Shown: positions 27,622 through 36,045 of the stretch, in pieces
How the letters are laid out: each line of letters starts with the position of its first letter
Numbering within the stretch: position 1 is the first letter of the stretch
NCBI GenBank assembly: GCA_029261715.1
Contig: JAJDAT010000015.1
Coordinates: forward strand, 1-64,000
Source of the DNA: Nitrospinia bacterium
Lineage (GTDB): Bacteria; Nitrospinota; Nitrospinia; Nitrospinales; JAJDAT01
Reading direction: 5' to 3'
DNA: 64,000 nucleotides
Made by a program: the position numbers and the translations under genes
The notes under the pieces: generated by a model
What the model was told of the DNA's origin: nothing
The model's input: only the letters and a program-made list of their open reading frames with translations
The model's database searches: none

Positions 27622-27647
27622 TTTTTTCCTCCCCAAAATTCTCACCA

Positions 27648-28046
27648 TCATAAAGGATTAGATCTATAATCAAATTCATACATTTGGTTTTTACTTGGAC
27701 CTTGTTGTTTCGTATCTTTCCTCCTATCGATACCTTGATATTTAGAGAGGTAATTCAAGATAATATTCCGATCCTTTTTCTCTAACTCCCACATACCCTG
27801 TTCTCTTTGCATCCAATCGATTGTTTCATTCCATGCTTTTCTATCCATATGATTTTGTAAAATAATAGATTCGGAATGACAAATCGTACAATTGCCCACC
27901 ACTAACTCTTTACCAGTTCCCTCTGGCAAATTTTCAAAAGAGATTTTATCCGATTCCGCCCTGAGGGGAGAACCTAAATTCAATAAACAAGCTAGGAAAA
28001 GTAAGACAACAAAAGTTTTTTTATGATTAAGTCCAATAACTGACAT
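27648..28046 (-). CDS. sorB: SorB-like monohaem cytochrome subunit of sulfite dehydrogenase
   Basis: 132 aa with a signal peptide (FVVLLFLACLLNLGSPLRA) and a single haem motif CTICHSE, preceded by GKELVVGN. Size, single haem and its place directly after a sulfite-oxidase-family gene match SorB, the cytochrome subunit that takes electrons from the molybdenum subunit. The start has AGAGG upstream. The spacing to sorA is 13 bases. Confidence 0.85.
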   Translation of the reverse strand: MSVIGLNHKKTFVVLLFLACLLNLGSPLRAESDKISFENLPEGTGKELVVGNCTICHSESIILQNHMDRKAWNETIDWMQREQGMWELEKKDRNIILNYLSKYQGIDRRKDTKQQGPSKNQMYEFDYRSNPL

Positions 28047-28059
28047 TTTTAGCCTCTTT

Positions 28060-29367
28060 TTAGAAAGCCGTAACGGCTATACGATGCATAGCGTTATTTA
28101 AATAACCCTTAGGATTCCAACCGGGAACCACCATGGGTTGCATAACCCCTTCGCTATCGGTCGCCCTTGCCCAAACTTCGTAATAACCTTTTTTCGGCAA
28201 CTGAATACTTACCTTCCAATTTTGCCAAGCGTATTGATTAATTGGATTGTCTAATTTTGCCTTTTTCCAAGTGGCTCCAAAATCGTAAGAAACATGCACT
28301 TCTTTAACGTAACGATCGCCAGCCCAAGCATGACCTCGAATATCGAACAAGTTCCCTTGCGGAATAGAACCGCCAGTCTGTGGATTGGTTATTAGCGACT
28401 TGACAGGCATCGACTCAATAATTGCCATATCTTCCACAGAAACGTGAGAGCCTGGTTTTACTGGAAATTTTGGAACTCTATAGCTACTCATTTTTTGACC
28501 GTCATGAATCCTATCTCTAACCCAAATCTTTTTTAGCCATTTAGGAGAAGTCGAAGCAGGCCAACCAGGGGTCACTATACGTAATGGGAAACCATGTAAA
28601 TGAGGTAGAGGTTCGGAATTCATATCCCAAGCAATCAGAGTATGATCATCCAAGGCTTTTGGAATGGGCGTTCCTCTAGAAATTGAAACTTTTTCGGGAT
28701 CTCCAGAAAGGTGCAGATCGGCGCCATAGTAGCCTGTATAAACCGCAGAATCTTTTAATCCCGCCGCTTCTAAAATATCTTTCAGGCGCGCTCCCGTATA
28801 TTTTGCGCATCCAACCGCGCCAAACTTCCATTGATTTCCTTTAGCTGGAGGGTAATAGCCCGCTCTCCCATTTCCTCCGCATTCCAATTGTAAAGCGTAT
28901 GTATGGTGTTTAAATTTCTTTTTTATTTCTTCCAAATTAAGTTTCAGCGGTTTATGAACTTCTCCATCAATAGAAATAGTCCACTGGTTGGGATCGTCTT
29001 CAACTTCGGGAGGCAATCCGTTATTCCTAACAAAATGTTTTTCTTTCGGCGTAAAATCGTCGTCTAACAAATGAGCGGAAGGTTCCACGTTTACAGGGCG
29101 ATCGTTTAATACAGTTATCTCTTCTTTACCTTTTATTATTTTGTCTTGGTTCGAATCGGCTATTGCCAAAGGAATCATTCCGCTCGGCATATTCCTAAAA
29201 AAAGGGATATAAGATCCAATGGTAAGAGCCATAGCGGTTAACCCCGTTCTTTTCAAAAAACCACGCCTCGAAAAAGGTTCCGCCTTCCTACCCCAAATTT
29301 CTGCGTCCGCTTTTTCCGGATCTTTTAAATAAAGTTCCCAAAGTCCCCGCTCTTTTTTCTGGTTCAT
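28060..29367 (-). CDS. sorA: Periplasmic sulfite dehydrogenase molybdenum subunit (SorA-like)
   Basis: 435 aa. A twin-arginine signal (FSRRGFLKRTGLTAMALTIG) sends the folded Mo protein to the periplasm. The sulfite-oxidase fold follows, with the molybdenum-ligating cysteine in LQLECGGNGRAG, then GAVGCAKYTGARL, and the Mo-co dimerisation domain from about 300 (HAWAGDRYVKEVHVSYDFG). It oxidises sulfite to sulfate and passes electrons to SorB. The ribosome-binding site GGGGTGAG is strong. Head of a four-gene minus-strand operon. Confidence 0.92.
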   Translation of the reverse strand: MNQKKERGLWELYLKDPEKADAEIWGRKAEPFSRRGFLKRTGLTAMALTIGSYIPFFRNMPSGMIPLAIADSNQDKIIKGKEEITVLNDRPVNVEPSAHLLDDDFTPKEKHFVRNNGLPPEVEDDPNQWTISIDGEVHKPLKLNLEEIKKKFKHHTYALQLECGGNGRAGYYPPAKGNQWKFGAVGCAKYTGARLKDILEAAGLKDSAVYTGYYGADLHLSGDPEKVSISRGTPIPKALDDHTLIAWDMNSEPLPHLHGFPLRIVTPGWPASTSPKWLKKIWVRDRIHDGQKMSSYRVPKFPVKPGSHVSVEDMAIIESMPVKSLITNPQTGGSIPQGNLFDIRGHAWAGDRYVKEVHVSYDFGATWKKAKLDNPINQYAWQNWKVSIQLPKKGYYEVWARATDSEGVMQPMVVPGWNPKGYLNNAMHRIAVTAF

Positions 29368-29834
29368 CTCACCCCCTTAGTAAAAACTATTCAACTTTAC
29401 TTACCTTTAATAATAGATATATGACCAAGTTATTTATTTCGCCATCACAATTCTCTCTAAGACATAAGAATTGTATGAAAACGAAGCCATTTCTAAAATC
29501 GTCAAAATAGCGAAACTTTTGAAATAAAAACCCGATTATTTTTGTAGGAGAGTTACTACAATTAATCCTACGCAATCAATCAACCATTACCCAAACCGAC
29601 TCTTCATACTCAATAAAAAAAAGAGATACCTCAAATTAGAAATTAAGATACCTCCCTTGAGTTTTTTTCACTAAAGGTTGCTGATAGGCATTATCAATAA
29701 CCGATTTATAATAACTTAAATTTCAATAACTTAAAAAAAATAGTAGTTTTCGCTATCCCTTAGCAATATATTTTACTAGAGGGGTACGACTAGAGTTATT
29801 TACTAACCTAAAAACTTTGGATAAGGGGATACCA
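29368..29834. other. Intergenic gap between sorA and the secreted orphan
   Basis: About 470 bases, very AT-rich. The 62-aa minus-strand ORF in it has no convincing features. A weak hairpin CTCAA/TTGAG followed by seven T lies at about 29657-29688 on the plus strand but ends no gene. Promoters for both divergent genes are expected here; I could not pick them with confidence. Confidence 0.4.
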
Positions 29835-30317
29835 ATGAAACGAAAATTAATATTAATAGTTTTATTATTAGCGGTTTTTGTATTTCCACTAGGCGGGATA
29901 AATTTGGTAAACGCGGAAGTAGTCACACCAGGGCTGATCAAATGTAATCAGGACGCCCAACAAATGAGAGACCTCATGTCGGCAACTTGTAAATATGCTA
30001 ATAGTTTTTACGATGAAGTAGAAGATATGGTTTTTCCATACCAGCAAATCCAAATTAATATGCAAATAAAGTCCGCGAACTTAATCGATTACGCTTGTGA
30101 TGAAAGCTTTAAAGAAACTAGTACATTGGATGTTTGTACGGGGTATTGGAATGAGATGTGTAAAGGCGCCCGCGAATTAGAAATGCAAAGTAATGAAACA
30201 GACGGCGTTCTAATAGATCGAATTAGCACAATCAACGCAGGCGAAAGCAAAAAAGAAAAAAGAAAGGATTTTGAAGAAAAAATACAAAAGATTAAGAATA
30301 TGTCTTGTAGTCAGTAA
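29835..30317 (+). CDS. Small exported protein with six cysteines
   Basis: 160 aa from the ATG at 29835, preceded by AAGGGGA; the track start six codons earlier lacks such a site. The signal peptide is clear (MKRKLILIVLLLAVFVFPL, cleavage after VNA). The mature protein is helical with six cysteines (KCNQD, ATCKY, YACDE, DVCTG, EMCKG, MSCSQ), suited to three disulfides, and a highly charged C-terminus. No CxxCH and no family that I recognise. It lies alone. Confidence 0.7.
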   Translation: MKRKLILIVLLLAVFVFPLGGINLVNAEVVTPGLIKCNQDAQQMRDLMSATCKYANSFYDEVEDMVFPYQQIQINMQIKSANLIDYACDESFKETSTLDVCTGYWNEMCKGARELEMQSNETDGVLIDRISTINAGESKKEKRKDFEEKIQKIKNMSCSQ

Positions 30318-30404
30318 TATTTTTCTTCTTTTTATAGAACTCAAAAACATAGGAAACATGTATATCCATTGCGGATATATCAATAGGTCATAGGTGTTTC
30401 AAAT

Positions 30405-30422
30405 TATCAAGGTTTTATCAAG
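30405..30422. repeat. 18-base direct repeat, copy 1
   Basis: TATCAAGGTTTTATCAAG, identical to 30644-30661. Each copy contains TATCAAG twice, separated by GTTT. The continuation differs (CTTGGGG here, GTCGGG there). Confidence 0.7.
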
Positions 30423-30643
30423 CTTGGGGTAAACTAACTGGCAGAAAAACTATAACTTATTAATTTGATTGGCGAGGCGCTTCTAGGTTGCAATAAGGAC
30501 CTATTGAGTAAGAGTCAGAGGCGGCACATTTTAGTAACTATTTGATATTGAGGCAGTTTCCTTAATCTATTAATTTTTCAATGAGTTAAGAGTATTCCAT
30601 AAATCCCATTGAGTCCATTAATTCTGCTAGGAGAGGAAATTTC

Positions 30644-30661
30644 TATCAAGGTTTTATCAAG
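30644..30661. repeat. 18-base direct repeat, copy 2
   Basis: TATCAAGGTTTTATCAAG, exact copy of 30405-30422, start-to-start distance 239 bases. Both lie in the same gene-free gap. Confidence 0.7.
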
Positions 30662-30753
30662 GTCGGGTTTGCAAGGAGCAACTGATTATTTATCAGTAGA
30701 TCTTTCTATTTACTTTGAAGACGTTTTTCAATCAAATTAAGAATTTACAGATT

Positions 30754-32373
30754 TTAGATATCTGCTTCTTTTTCGGAAACATTGTAGTAATATTTTCCGA
30801 GAGTTCCGTTCGCTTTAACTAGTTGCTCTGCCATCCGACGAGTATTGCTCATCTTGTCGAGCAACTCCTCTGCTTTTTCCGAAGATAATTCCCTTAAAAC
30901 TACTGCCCTTAGAAACTCTGCTTTTGTTTCTTGATAATGGAACTGAAATTGGTCCGTGGCAACAAGTTGACTGTTATCCCTTTCCCGTTTCTGAGACAAG
31001 GTTACGATCTTTTGAATATCCGAAAATAACTGCTCCAGTTTATTTCCGCAATTTAATTTTTTAACGATATTAAAGTCGTGTACGAGGGCGTTAGCATCAA
31101 TAGATAACTCAACCGCCTCTTCCAGATAACGTGTTGTACGGATTACTTGAGCCAACTCTTCCGCTACGTCGCATGTCATGTTTTCCATTCGAACTTTCGT
31201 GACAAATTCATGAACGGTCTGTCCCAAAGAAAATGCGAGTTCAGATTTTTTTTTGATTGTTTCGGACTTTGTAAGGGGAAGTTTGATTGCCTCTAATACA
31301 ATGGAACAAACAAAATCGTTTAAGCGTAATAGCTCCTGCCAAAGCGCCACAACGGCCAAGGAAGGCGTTGCGACAACCGTTTTATCCAAATACTGAGGTC
31401 GGCTTAAATCTTCTTGTTCTGTCTTAAAGAGTTTGCTTAGAAAGTTAACCAACCTTGGCGTAAGAGGCAACATGATGGCGACGCCAAATACATTAAATAT
31501 CGTATGAAATAGTGCCAGGATAGATACAGTATTGTTGCCGAAGCCTGCCAGATGCCCGAACTTTGAAGTAATCCATAACAAACCTGGCAAAATTAAGAGC
31601 GCTGCAATTCCTGTAATTACATTAAAAATCACATGGCCTGCTGCCACTCGTTTGGCATTTGGCGTTGCATTTATCGCGGTAAGAGCGGTGGTGGAAGTTG
31701 TTCCAATATTCGCGCCAATAATTCCAGCGGCAGCGGCGTTCACGCCCATAACAGATTCACTAGCCGCCATTAGGATTACCGCAATAGCAGCGCTGGACGA
31801 TTGAGTTAAAACAGTCATCATGAAACCGGCAAAAATATAGGCAAACACCCCACCTATATCACTGCTGGTAATTAAACCAGTACCGAAATTTTGGGCGACC
31901 CCTGAAAAAGAATCTTTTAAAATAGACAGTCCCAGGAAAAACAACCCAAAGCCCGTTAAGGTTTCTCCCAGCGCTTGAATCCTTTTTCGAGACGCCATAA
32001 AACGTAAAGCTACCCCTACGGCAAGTATTGGCATAGCAAAGACTTCAACTTTAAAGCCATGTCCAACAAGATTGACAAGCCACCCTGTCATGGTTGTCCC
32101 GACATTAGATCCGAATATTACGCCGAGAGCCTGAACAAGGGTTAAGATTCCGGCATTTACAAAACCGATGGTTGCAACGGTTACGGCGCTAGAAGATTGC
32201 ACAATACCCGTGACCAAAGCGCCGCTTATAACCCCGCGTAAAGGACTAGAAGTCCATTCGCGAAAAAAGTTTTTAAGTTTGGGGCCAATGAAGATTTTAA
32301 GTCCACCGGTCATCATCAACATGGCCAATAGGATGAGCGCCAGACCGCCCGCTGTATTGAATATAGTCAACAT
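30754..32373 (-). CDS. Na/Pi-cotransporter family protein with PhoU-like tail
   Basis: 539 aa. The membrane part (1 to about 315) carries the inverted repeat of the NptA/SLC34 family: GIVQSSSAVTVATIGFVNAG and VLTQSSSAAIAVILMAA, both with QSSSA. From about 340 on, the protein is soluble and helical like PhoU (ELAFSLGQTVHEFV, TTRYLEEAVEL). The family moves phosphate with sodium; the tail probably regulates it. Stands alone. Confidence 0.9.
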   Translation of the reverse strand: MLTIFNTAGGLALILLAMLMMTGGLKIFIGPKLKNFFREWTSSPLRGVISGALVTGIVQSSSAVTVATIGFVNAGILTLVQALGVIFGSNVGTTMTGWLVNLVGHGFKVEVFAMPILAVGVALRFMASRKRIQALGETLTGFGLFFLGLSILKDSFSGVAQNFGTGLITSSDIGGVFAYIFAGFMMTVLTQSSSAAIAVILMAASESVMGVNAAAAGIIGANIGTTSTTALTAINATPNAKRVAAGHVIFNVITGIAALLILPGLLWITSKFGHLAGFGNNTVSILALFHTIFNVFGVAIMLPLTPRLVNFLSKLFKTEQEDLSRPQYLDKTVVATPSLAVVALWQELLRLNDFVCSIVLEAIKLPLTKSETIKKKSELAFSLGQTVHEFVTKVRMENMTCDVAEELAQVIRTTRYLEEAVELSIDANALVHDFNIVKKLNCGNKLEQLFSDIQKIVTLSQKRERDNSQLVATDQFQFHYQETKAEFLRAVVLRELSSEKAEELLDKMSNTRRMAEQLVKANGTLGKYYYNVSEKEADI

Positions 32374-33078
32374 TGTCCAAACCTAGGTCGAATTTGATCT
32401 AAATTACTTTGAGAACTCAATCGGAGGGTAAATGGATCGAAGGTTTTTCAAAACTCGCTTATGGACAAAATTAAAACTATTAGTATGAGCGCGAATAAAC
32501 TCCCAAAAACCGGCCATGCACCTAGTAAATCTTCAATTAGAAAAAATTAGTCTCTCTTGACTTAAAAAAAAATCTTTTCAAAAAAAAACTAAAGATAAAA
32601 AGATTGGAATAGAAAGCTTTTTGTTTTGATCAATCGCTAAAAGATGTTTTCTACAAAATTGAATAAAATTTCTCCAAACTTTACGATATCTCCTGGTGGA
32701 ATTTTACCAGAAAATGAAACTTGTGTTTTTTCCGATACGGTCCCCTGAAAAACCGATGAATATTCCAAGTCCAACGGCCCACAGGCTACTCCAAATTTCT
32801 TCGACTGTTAAGAAATAATTCATTGTAATAATGTTAAAAGGATAAAACCATGAAACTGCAAAACTAAGGCCGTGATGTTTTAAAGCTTATGGGAAGTCTT
32901 GGGAAATAATCAATCCAAGGTTTCCGGTTAAGGCCAAAGGTTTCACCATGGTCACTATCGTACTTCCGAAAACATACCTTTTCAACCCAACTCCTTACTT
33001 TAATTAAATAAGCTGATCAATTTATTTCAGGAAATATACCGTGCCAGGTTATCTGGCACGATATACTAAAAAGATGAA
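32374..33078. other. 705-base gap with possible gene remnants
   Basis: No long ORF. On the minus strand, 32704-32823 reads as a 39-codon frame (MNYFLTVEEIWSSLWAVG, then IFIGFSGDRIG) with one membrane-like stretch; it may be a short membrane peptide or a relic of a larger gene. The hairpin CGTGCCAG/CTGGCACG at 33041-33061 could be a terminator of the downstream minus-strand DUF2231 gene, although the T-run is poor. The remainder appears empty. Confidence 0.35.
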
Positions 33079-33645
33079 TCAATCTTCTTTTTTGTCATGA
33101 TCTTTATCTTTGTCGCGATCTTTATCTTTATCATTTTCTGAACTTTTAAATGTCCTTAGTTTAAAATCTCCAGAATTAAATTTAATTTGTTGTTTTGATG
33201 GCAAATGAGCGATTGCAGCTCCATATTTGTACACTAATTCGCCTCCTGTATGTCCGGCTTGCACCAAAGGAAAAATCGCAATCAAACTTAAAATTGCTAA
33301 AGTCAAACGCAAACGATCAGAGTTTTGGCGAAGATACCCAGCCAAGGAAACAAAGAATAAAGTTCCAGCGACCCAAGGAACTAATTCACCATCTTCTTCA
33401 TGCTCTTCAATAACGCGCTCGGACACAACATCTTCTACTTTCTCTTCATCTCTTTCCCCTAATTCCGAAGCCACTAATGCCGAAACACTATAAACCAGCG
33501 CTAAAGCCGCAACTAAAACCCAAACCCTCTGCGGGACGATTTCTTTTTTTATTCCCCACCAAAAGATAAAACCCACAAATGGAAGTAAAACTCCTAAAAC
33601 AATTGGAAAATGAACGACTAAGGGATGCAAGGGTAAATCAAACAT
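33079..33645 (-). CDS. DUF2231 membrane protein with charged tail
   Basis: 188 aa. LPLHPLVVHFPIVLG at the N-terminus and QAGHTGGELVYKYG later are the typical motifs of DUF2231, a four-helix membrane family whose conserved histidines suggest haem or metal binding. Between helices 2 and 3 is an acidic insert (EEKVEDVVSERVIEEHEEDG), and the C-terminus is an alternating K/D tail, unlike most members. Function unknown; often found beside respiratory or copper genes, which is not the case here. Confidence 0.8.
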   Translation of the reverse strand: MFDLPLHPLVVHFPIVLGVLLPFVGFIFWWGIKKEIVPQRVWVLVAALALVYSVSALVASELGERDEEKVEDVVSERVIEEHEEDGELVPWVAGTLFFVSLAGYLRQNSDRLRLTLAILSLIAIFPLVQAGHTGGELVYKYGAAIAHLPSKQQIKFNSGDFKLRTFKSSENDKDKDRDKDKDHDKKED

Positions 33646-33769
33646 GATAACCTCCTTTGTGATTAATAACTTTCAAGTAATTTCAGGCAAAAAACAGGAT
33701 TTTTCCATCCGGTCTTTGGCTTATATAATTACTCTTTAAAATCAATTTGTTATAAAAGACGTAGGTCAA

Positions 33770-34291
33770 ATGGAGGATGCTAAAAGGTTCAATTTAGTCC
33801 TTTTAATTTTGTCGGGAACATTTGCGATCCTAGTAGGATTGGACCTGATCACGGATTATTCCAGCGGGAGCTCAGGAACCCACCTTATTTTTGAAGGGTT
33901 ACTTTTGGGCTTGAGCGCAGGATTATTTGTTTGGGGTATCAGTAGACTGATAAAAGCAAAAAGTGAAATTAAATCTCTGCAAATTAACGTTGAAAAACTT
34001 TTCCAAGAAAAGGAACGATGGAAAACCGAAACTCATCAACTTTTGGAGGGGCTTTCAGTAAAAATAGAGGGGCAATTTTGCAAATGGAAATTAACTCCCG
34101 CAGAAACCGAGGTAGGTTTTTTATTGTTAAAGGGGTTTTCCCTCAAAGAAATTGCGGATTTCCGAAGTACTAAATTGAAAACCGTTCAACAACAATCGCA
34201 AGCCATCTATCAAAAAACCGGTTTGGCGAGCCGCTCGGAACTTGCCGCTTTTTTCTTGGAAGATCTCTTACCTTCGAAGTCCCAAACATAA
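33770..34291 (+). CDS. Membrane-anchored LuxR-type regulator
   Basis: 173 aa. Two membrane helices (about 8-27 and 39-60), a short coiled coil (about 65-95) and a C-terminal LuxR/GerE helix-turn-helix: LTPAETEVGFLLLKGFSLKEIA and TVQQQSQAIYQKTGLASRSELAAFFLEDL. Single-gene membrane-tethered regulators of this kind act without a separate kinase; the signal is not known. Divergent from the DUF2231 gene with 124 bases between the starts, so that gene may be a target. Confidence 0.8.
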   Translation: MEDAKRFNLVLLILSGTFAILVGLDLITDYSSGSSGTHLIFEGLLLGLSAGLFVWGISRLIKAKSEIKSLQINVEKLFQEKERWKTETHQLLEGLSVKIEGQFCKWKLTPAETEVGFLLLKGFSLKEIADFRSTKLKTVQQQSQAIYQKTGLASRSELAAFFLEDLLPSKSQT

Positions 34292-34540
34292 TTAAAGTTT
34301 GTTAAGTTAAAAGCGCCTGTTGACCGGGTAGGCATGCCTTGACAAAATGGATACATACTTAGTTTTAATTTAAAATAGCAAACCTGTGTGCATTATTTGG
34401 AAAAAATAACCACAGAACGCACTTTACTAAATTAGTAAGGTTGAGTGACAATAATATTTATTTTTGTTTTTTCTAGATAGTAAATACGGATAGCATAATT
34501 AAATTTAGATCTGATTTAGAACCCATTTCAAGGAGATGCC

Positions 34541-35938
34541 GTGTCGAAATTAACTTTTTACAATTCAGCAAAAGGTGTCTCCGGGTCTGCATATTTATTG
34601 GAAACAGATTCTTCAACAATTTTATTGGATTGTGGCCTGATCCAGGGGAGACGCGAAGAAGAAAAATTAAATGAGGAACCCTTTCCCTTTAATTTAAAGA
34701 ATCTGGATGCAGTGGTTCTATCTCACGCCCATCTTGATCATTCTGGCCGTATTCCAAAACTCGTTGGCGATGGTTATAAGGGGCCGATCAGTATGACTTA
34801 TCCTACCTATGAATTGCTGACAATTATGTTAAAAGATGCCGCGTTCCTGGAAAAACGGGATACAGAATGGGAGAACAAACGTAGAAAGCGTGCGGGAAAG
34901 CCAGAGGTCCAGCCTTTATTCACGCTAAATGATGTAGATACGGCTCTAAGGCAATGTGAAGGCATGGTGTACGATAAAATCTATGAAATTGCCAAGGGAA
35001 TTCAATTATGCTTTCGAGAAGCAGGGCATATTCTAGGGTCAGCCATTGTAGAAATATTTATTACCGAAAAGGGCTCCATTAAGAAGCTGGTCTTTTCTGG
35101 AGACCTTGGAAACAGTTATGCAGCTTTACTACGCGATCCCGCTACTATTAAAGAAGCGGATGTATTGTTGATGGAATCCACTTATGGAGATCGAAATCAT
35201 CGTTCTCTTGACGAAACACTTCAAGAATTTGAAGAAATAATTACAAAAGCATCAAAAACTAGGGGAAACGTACTTATTCCCTCATTTGCCGTTGGCCGCA
35301 CTCAGGAACTTATCTTTCGCTTGGGCGAGTTATATCAGAGAGGAAAACTAAAGCAACAGGCAATCTATCTGGACAGTCCTATGGCTATAGCGGCGACTGA
35401 AGTTTATCATCGTCATCAAGATGTATATAATCGGGAAGACATGGCAGCGCTACGTCAGGCTAAATCTGGCAGTCTCCATTCTTTCCTTCCTACATTAAGG
35501 TATTCTCAAACCACGGAGGAATCCATTGCCATTAGCAGGATTGAATCCGGTGCCATTATTATCGCTGGCAGCGGCATGTGTAACGGAGGTCGAATCCGCC
35601 ACCATTTAAAACATAACCTGTGGAAAAAAAAGAACCACGTCATAATTGCTGGTTTTCAAGTAAATGGTACTCCCGGTCGTGCGCTGATCGATGGCGCTAA
35701 AACATTTCATATTGGTGGCGAAGAAATTGCCGTCAATGCGAAAATCCATACACTCGGTGGGTTCTCAGCGCATGCAGGTCAAACTCAGCTAATAGATTGG
35801 ATAAGAGGTTTTAAGAATCTGCCAAGAACTTTTCTCGTTCATGGAAACCCAGAGGCGAAAACAGCTCTTTCCGAAAAACTTGCTAAACAAGGTTTTAAGG
35901 TAAATATTCCCGAAGAGAATACTTCCATTAACATATAA
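34541..35938 (+). CDS. Beta-CASP metallo-beta-lactamase RNA-processing protein
   Basis: 465 aa of the CPSF/YSH1 type. Motifs in order: VVLSHAHLDHSGRIP (metal motif 2), EAGHILGSAIVEI (motif 3), VFSGDLGN (motif 4), VLIPSFAVGRTQEL (beta-CASP motif A region), IIIAGSGMCNGGRIRHHL (motif B) and TLGGFSAHAGQTQLIDW, FLVHGNPEA (motif C). Relatives are exo/endonucleases on RNA. Starts at GTG (34541) with AAGGAG six bases before it. Stands alone. Confidence 0.88.
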   Translation: MSKLTFYNSAKGVSGSAYLLETDSSTILLDCGLIQGRREEEKLNEEPFPFNLKNLDAVVLSHAHLDHSGRIPKLVGDGYKGPISMTYPTYELLTIMLKDAAFLEKRDTEWENKRRKRAGKPEVQPLFTLNDVDTALRQCEGMVYDKIYEIAKGIQLCFREAGHILGSAIVEIFITEKGSIKKLVFSGDLGNSYAALLRDPATIKEADVLLMESTYGDRNHRSLDETLQEFEEIITKASKTRGNVLIPSFAVGRTQELIFRLGELYQRGKLKQQAIYLDSPMAIAATEVYHRHQDVYNREDMAALRQAKSGSLHSFLPTLRYSQTTEESIAISRIESGAIIIAGSGMCNGGRIRHHLKHNLWKKKNHVIIAGFQVNGTPGRALIDGAKTFHIGGEEIAVNAKIHTLGGFSAHAGQTQLIDWIRGFKNLPRTFLVHGNPEAKTALSEKLAKQGFKVNIPEENTSINI

Positions 35939-36045
35939 TTTTTATTAAATATTCTAATTTCTCTCAACAATCACATCAAGAAGATATACAGAAACAAGAT
36001 AATTTTTAATTAGCTGGTTTGCGTAATCAAAACTTGTTTATAGAA

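Larger units (their letters stand above)
30318..30753. other. Intergenic gap with repeats, no gene seen
   Basis: 436 bases without a plausible ORF. It holds a perfect 7-bp hairpin TATATCC/GGATATA with five-base loop (30361-30379) and an exact 18-base direct repeat (separate entries below). Confidence 0.5.

Noticed and set aside
29387-29575. 62-aa minus-strand ORF behind sorA
   Set aside because: No ribosome-binding site, odd composition, AT-rich gap; looks like chance.
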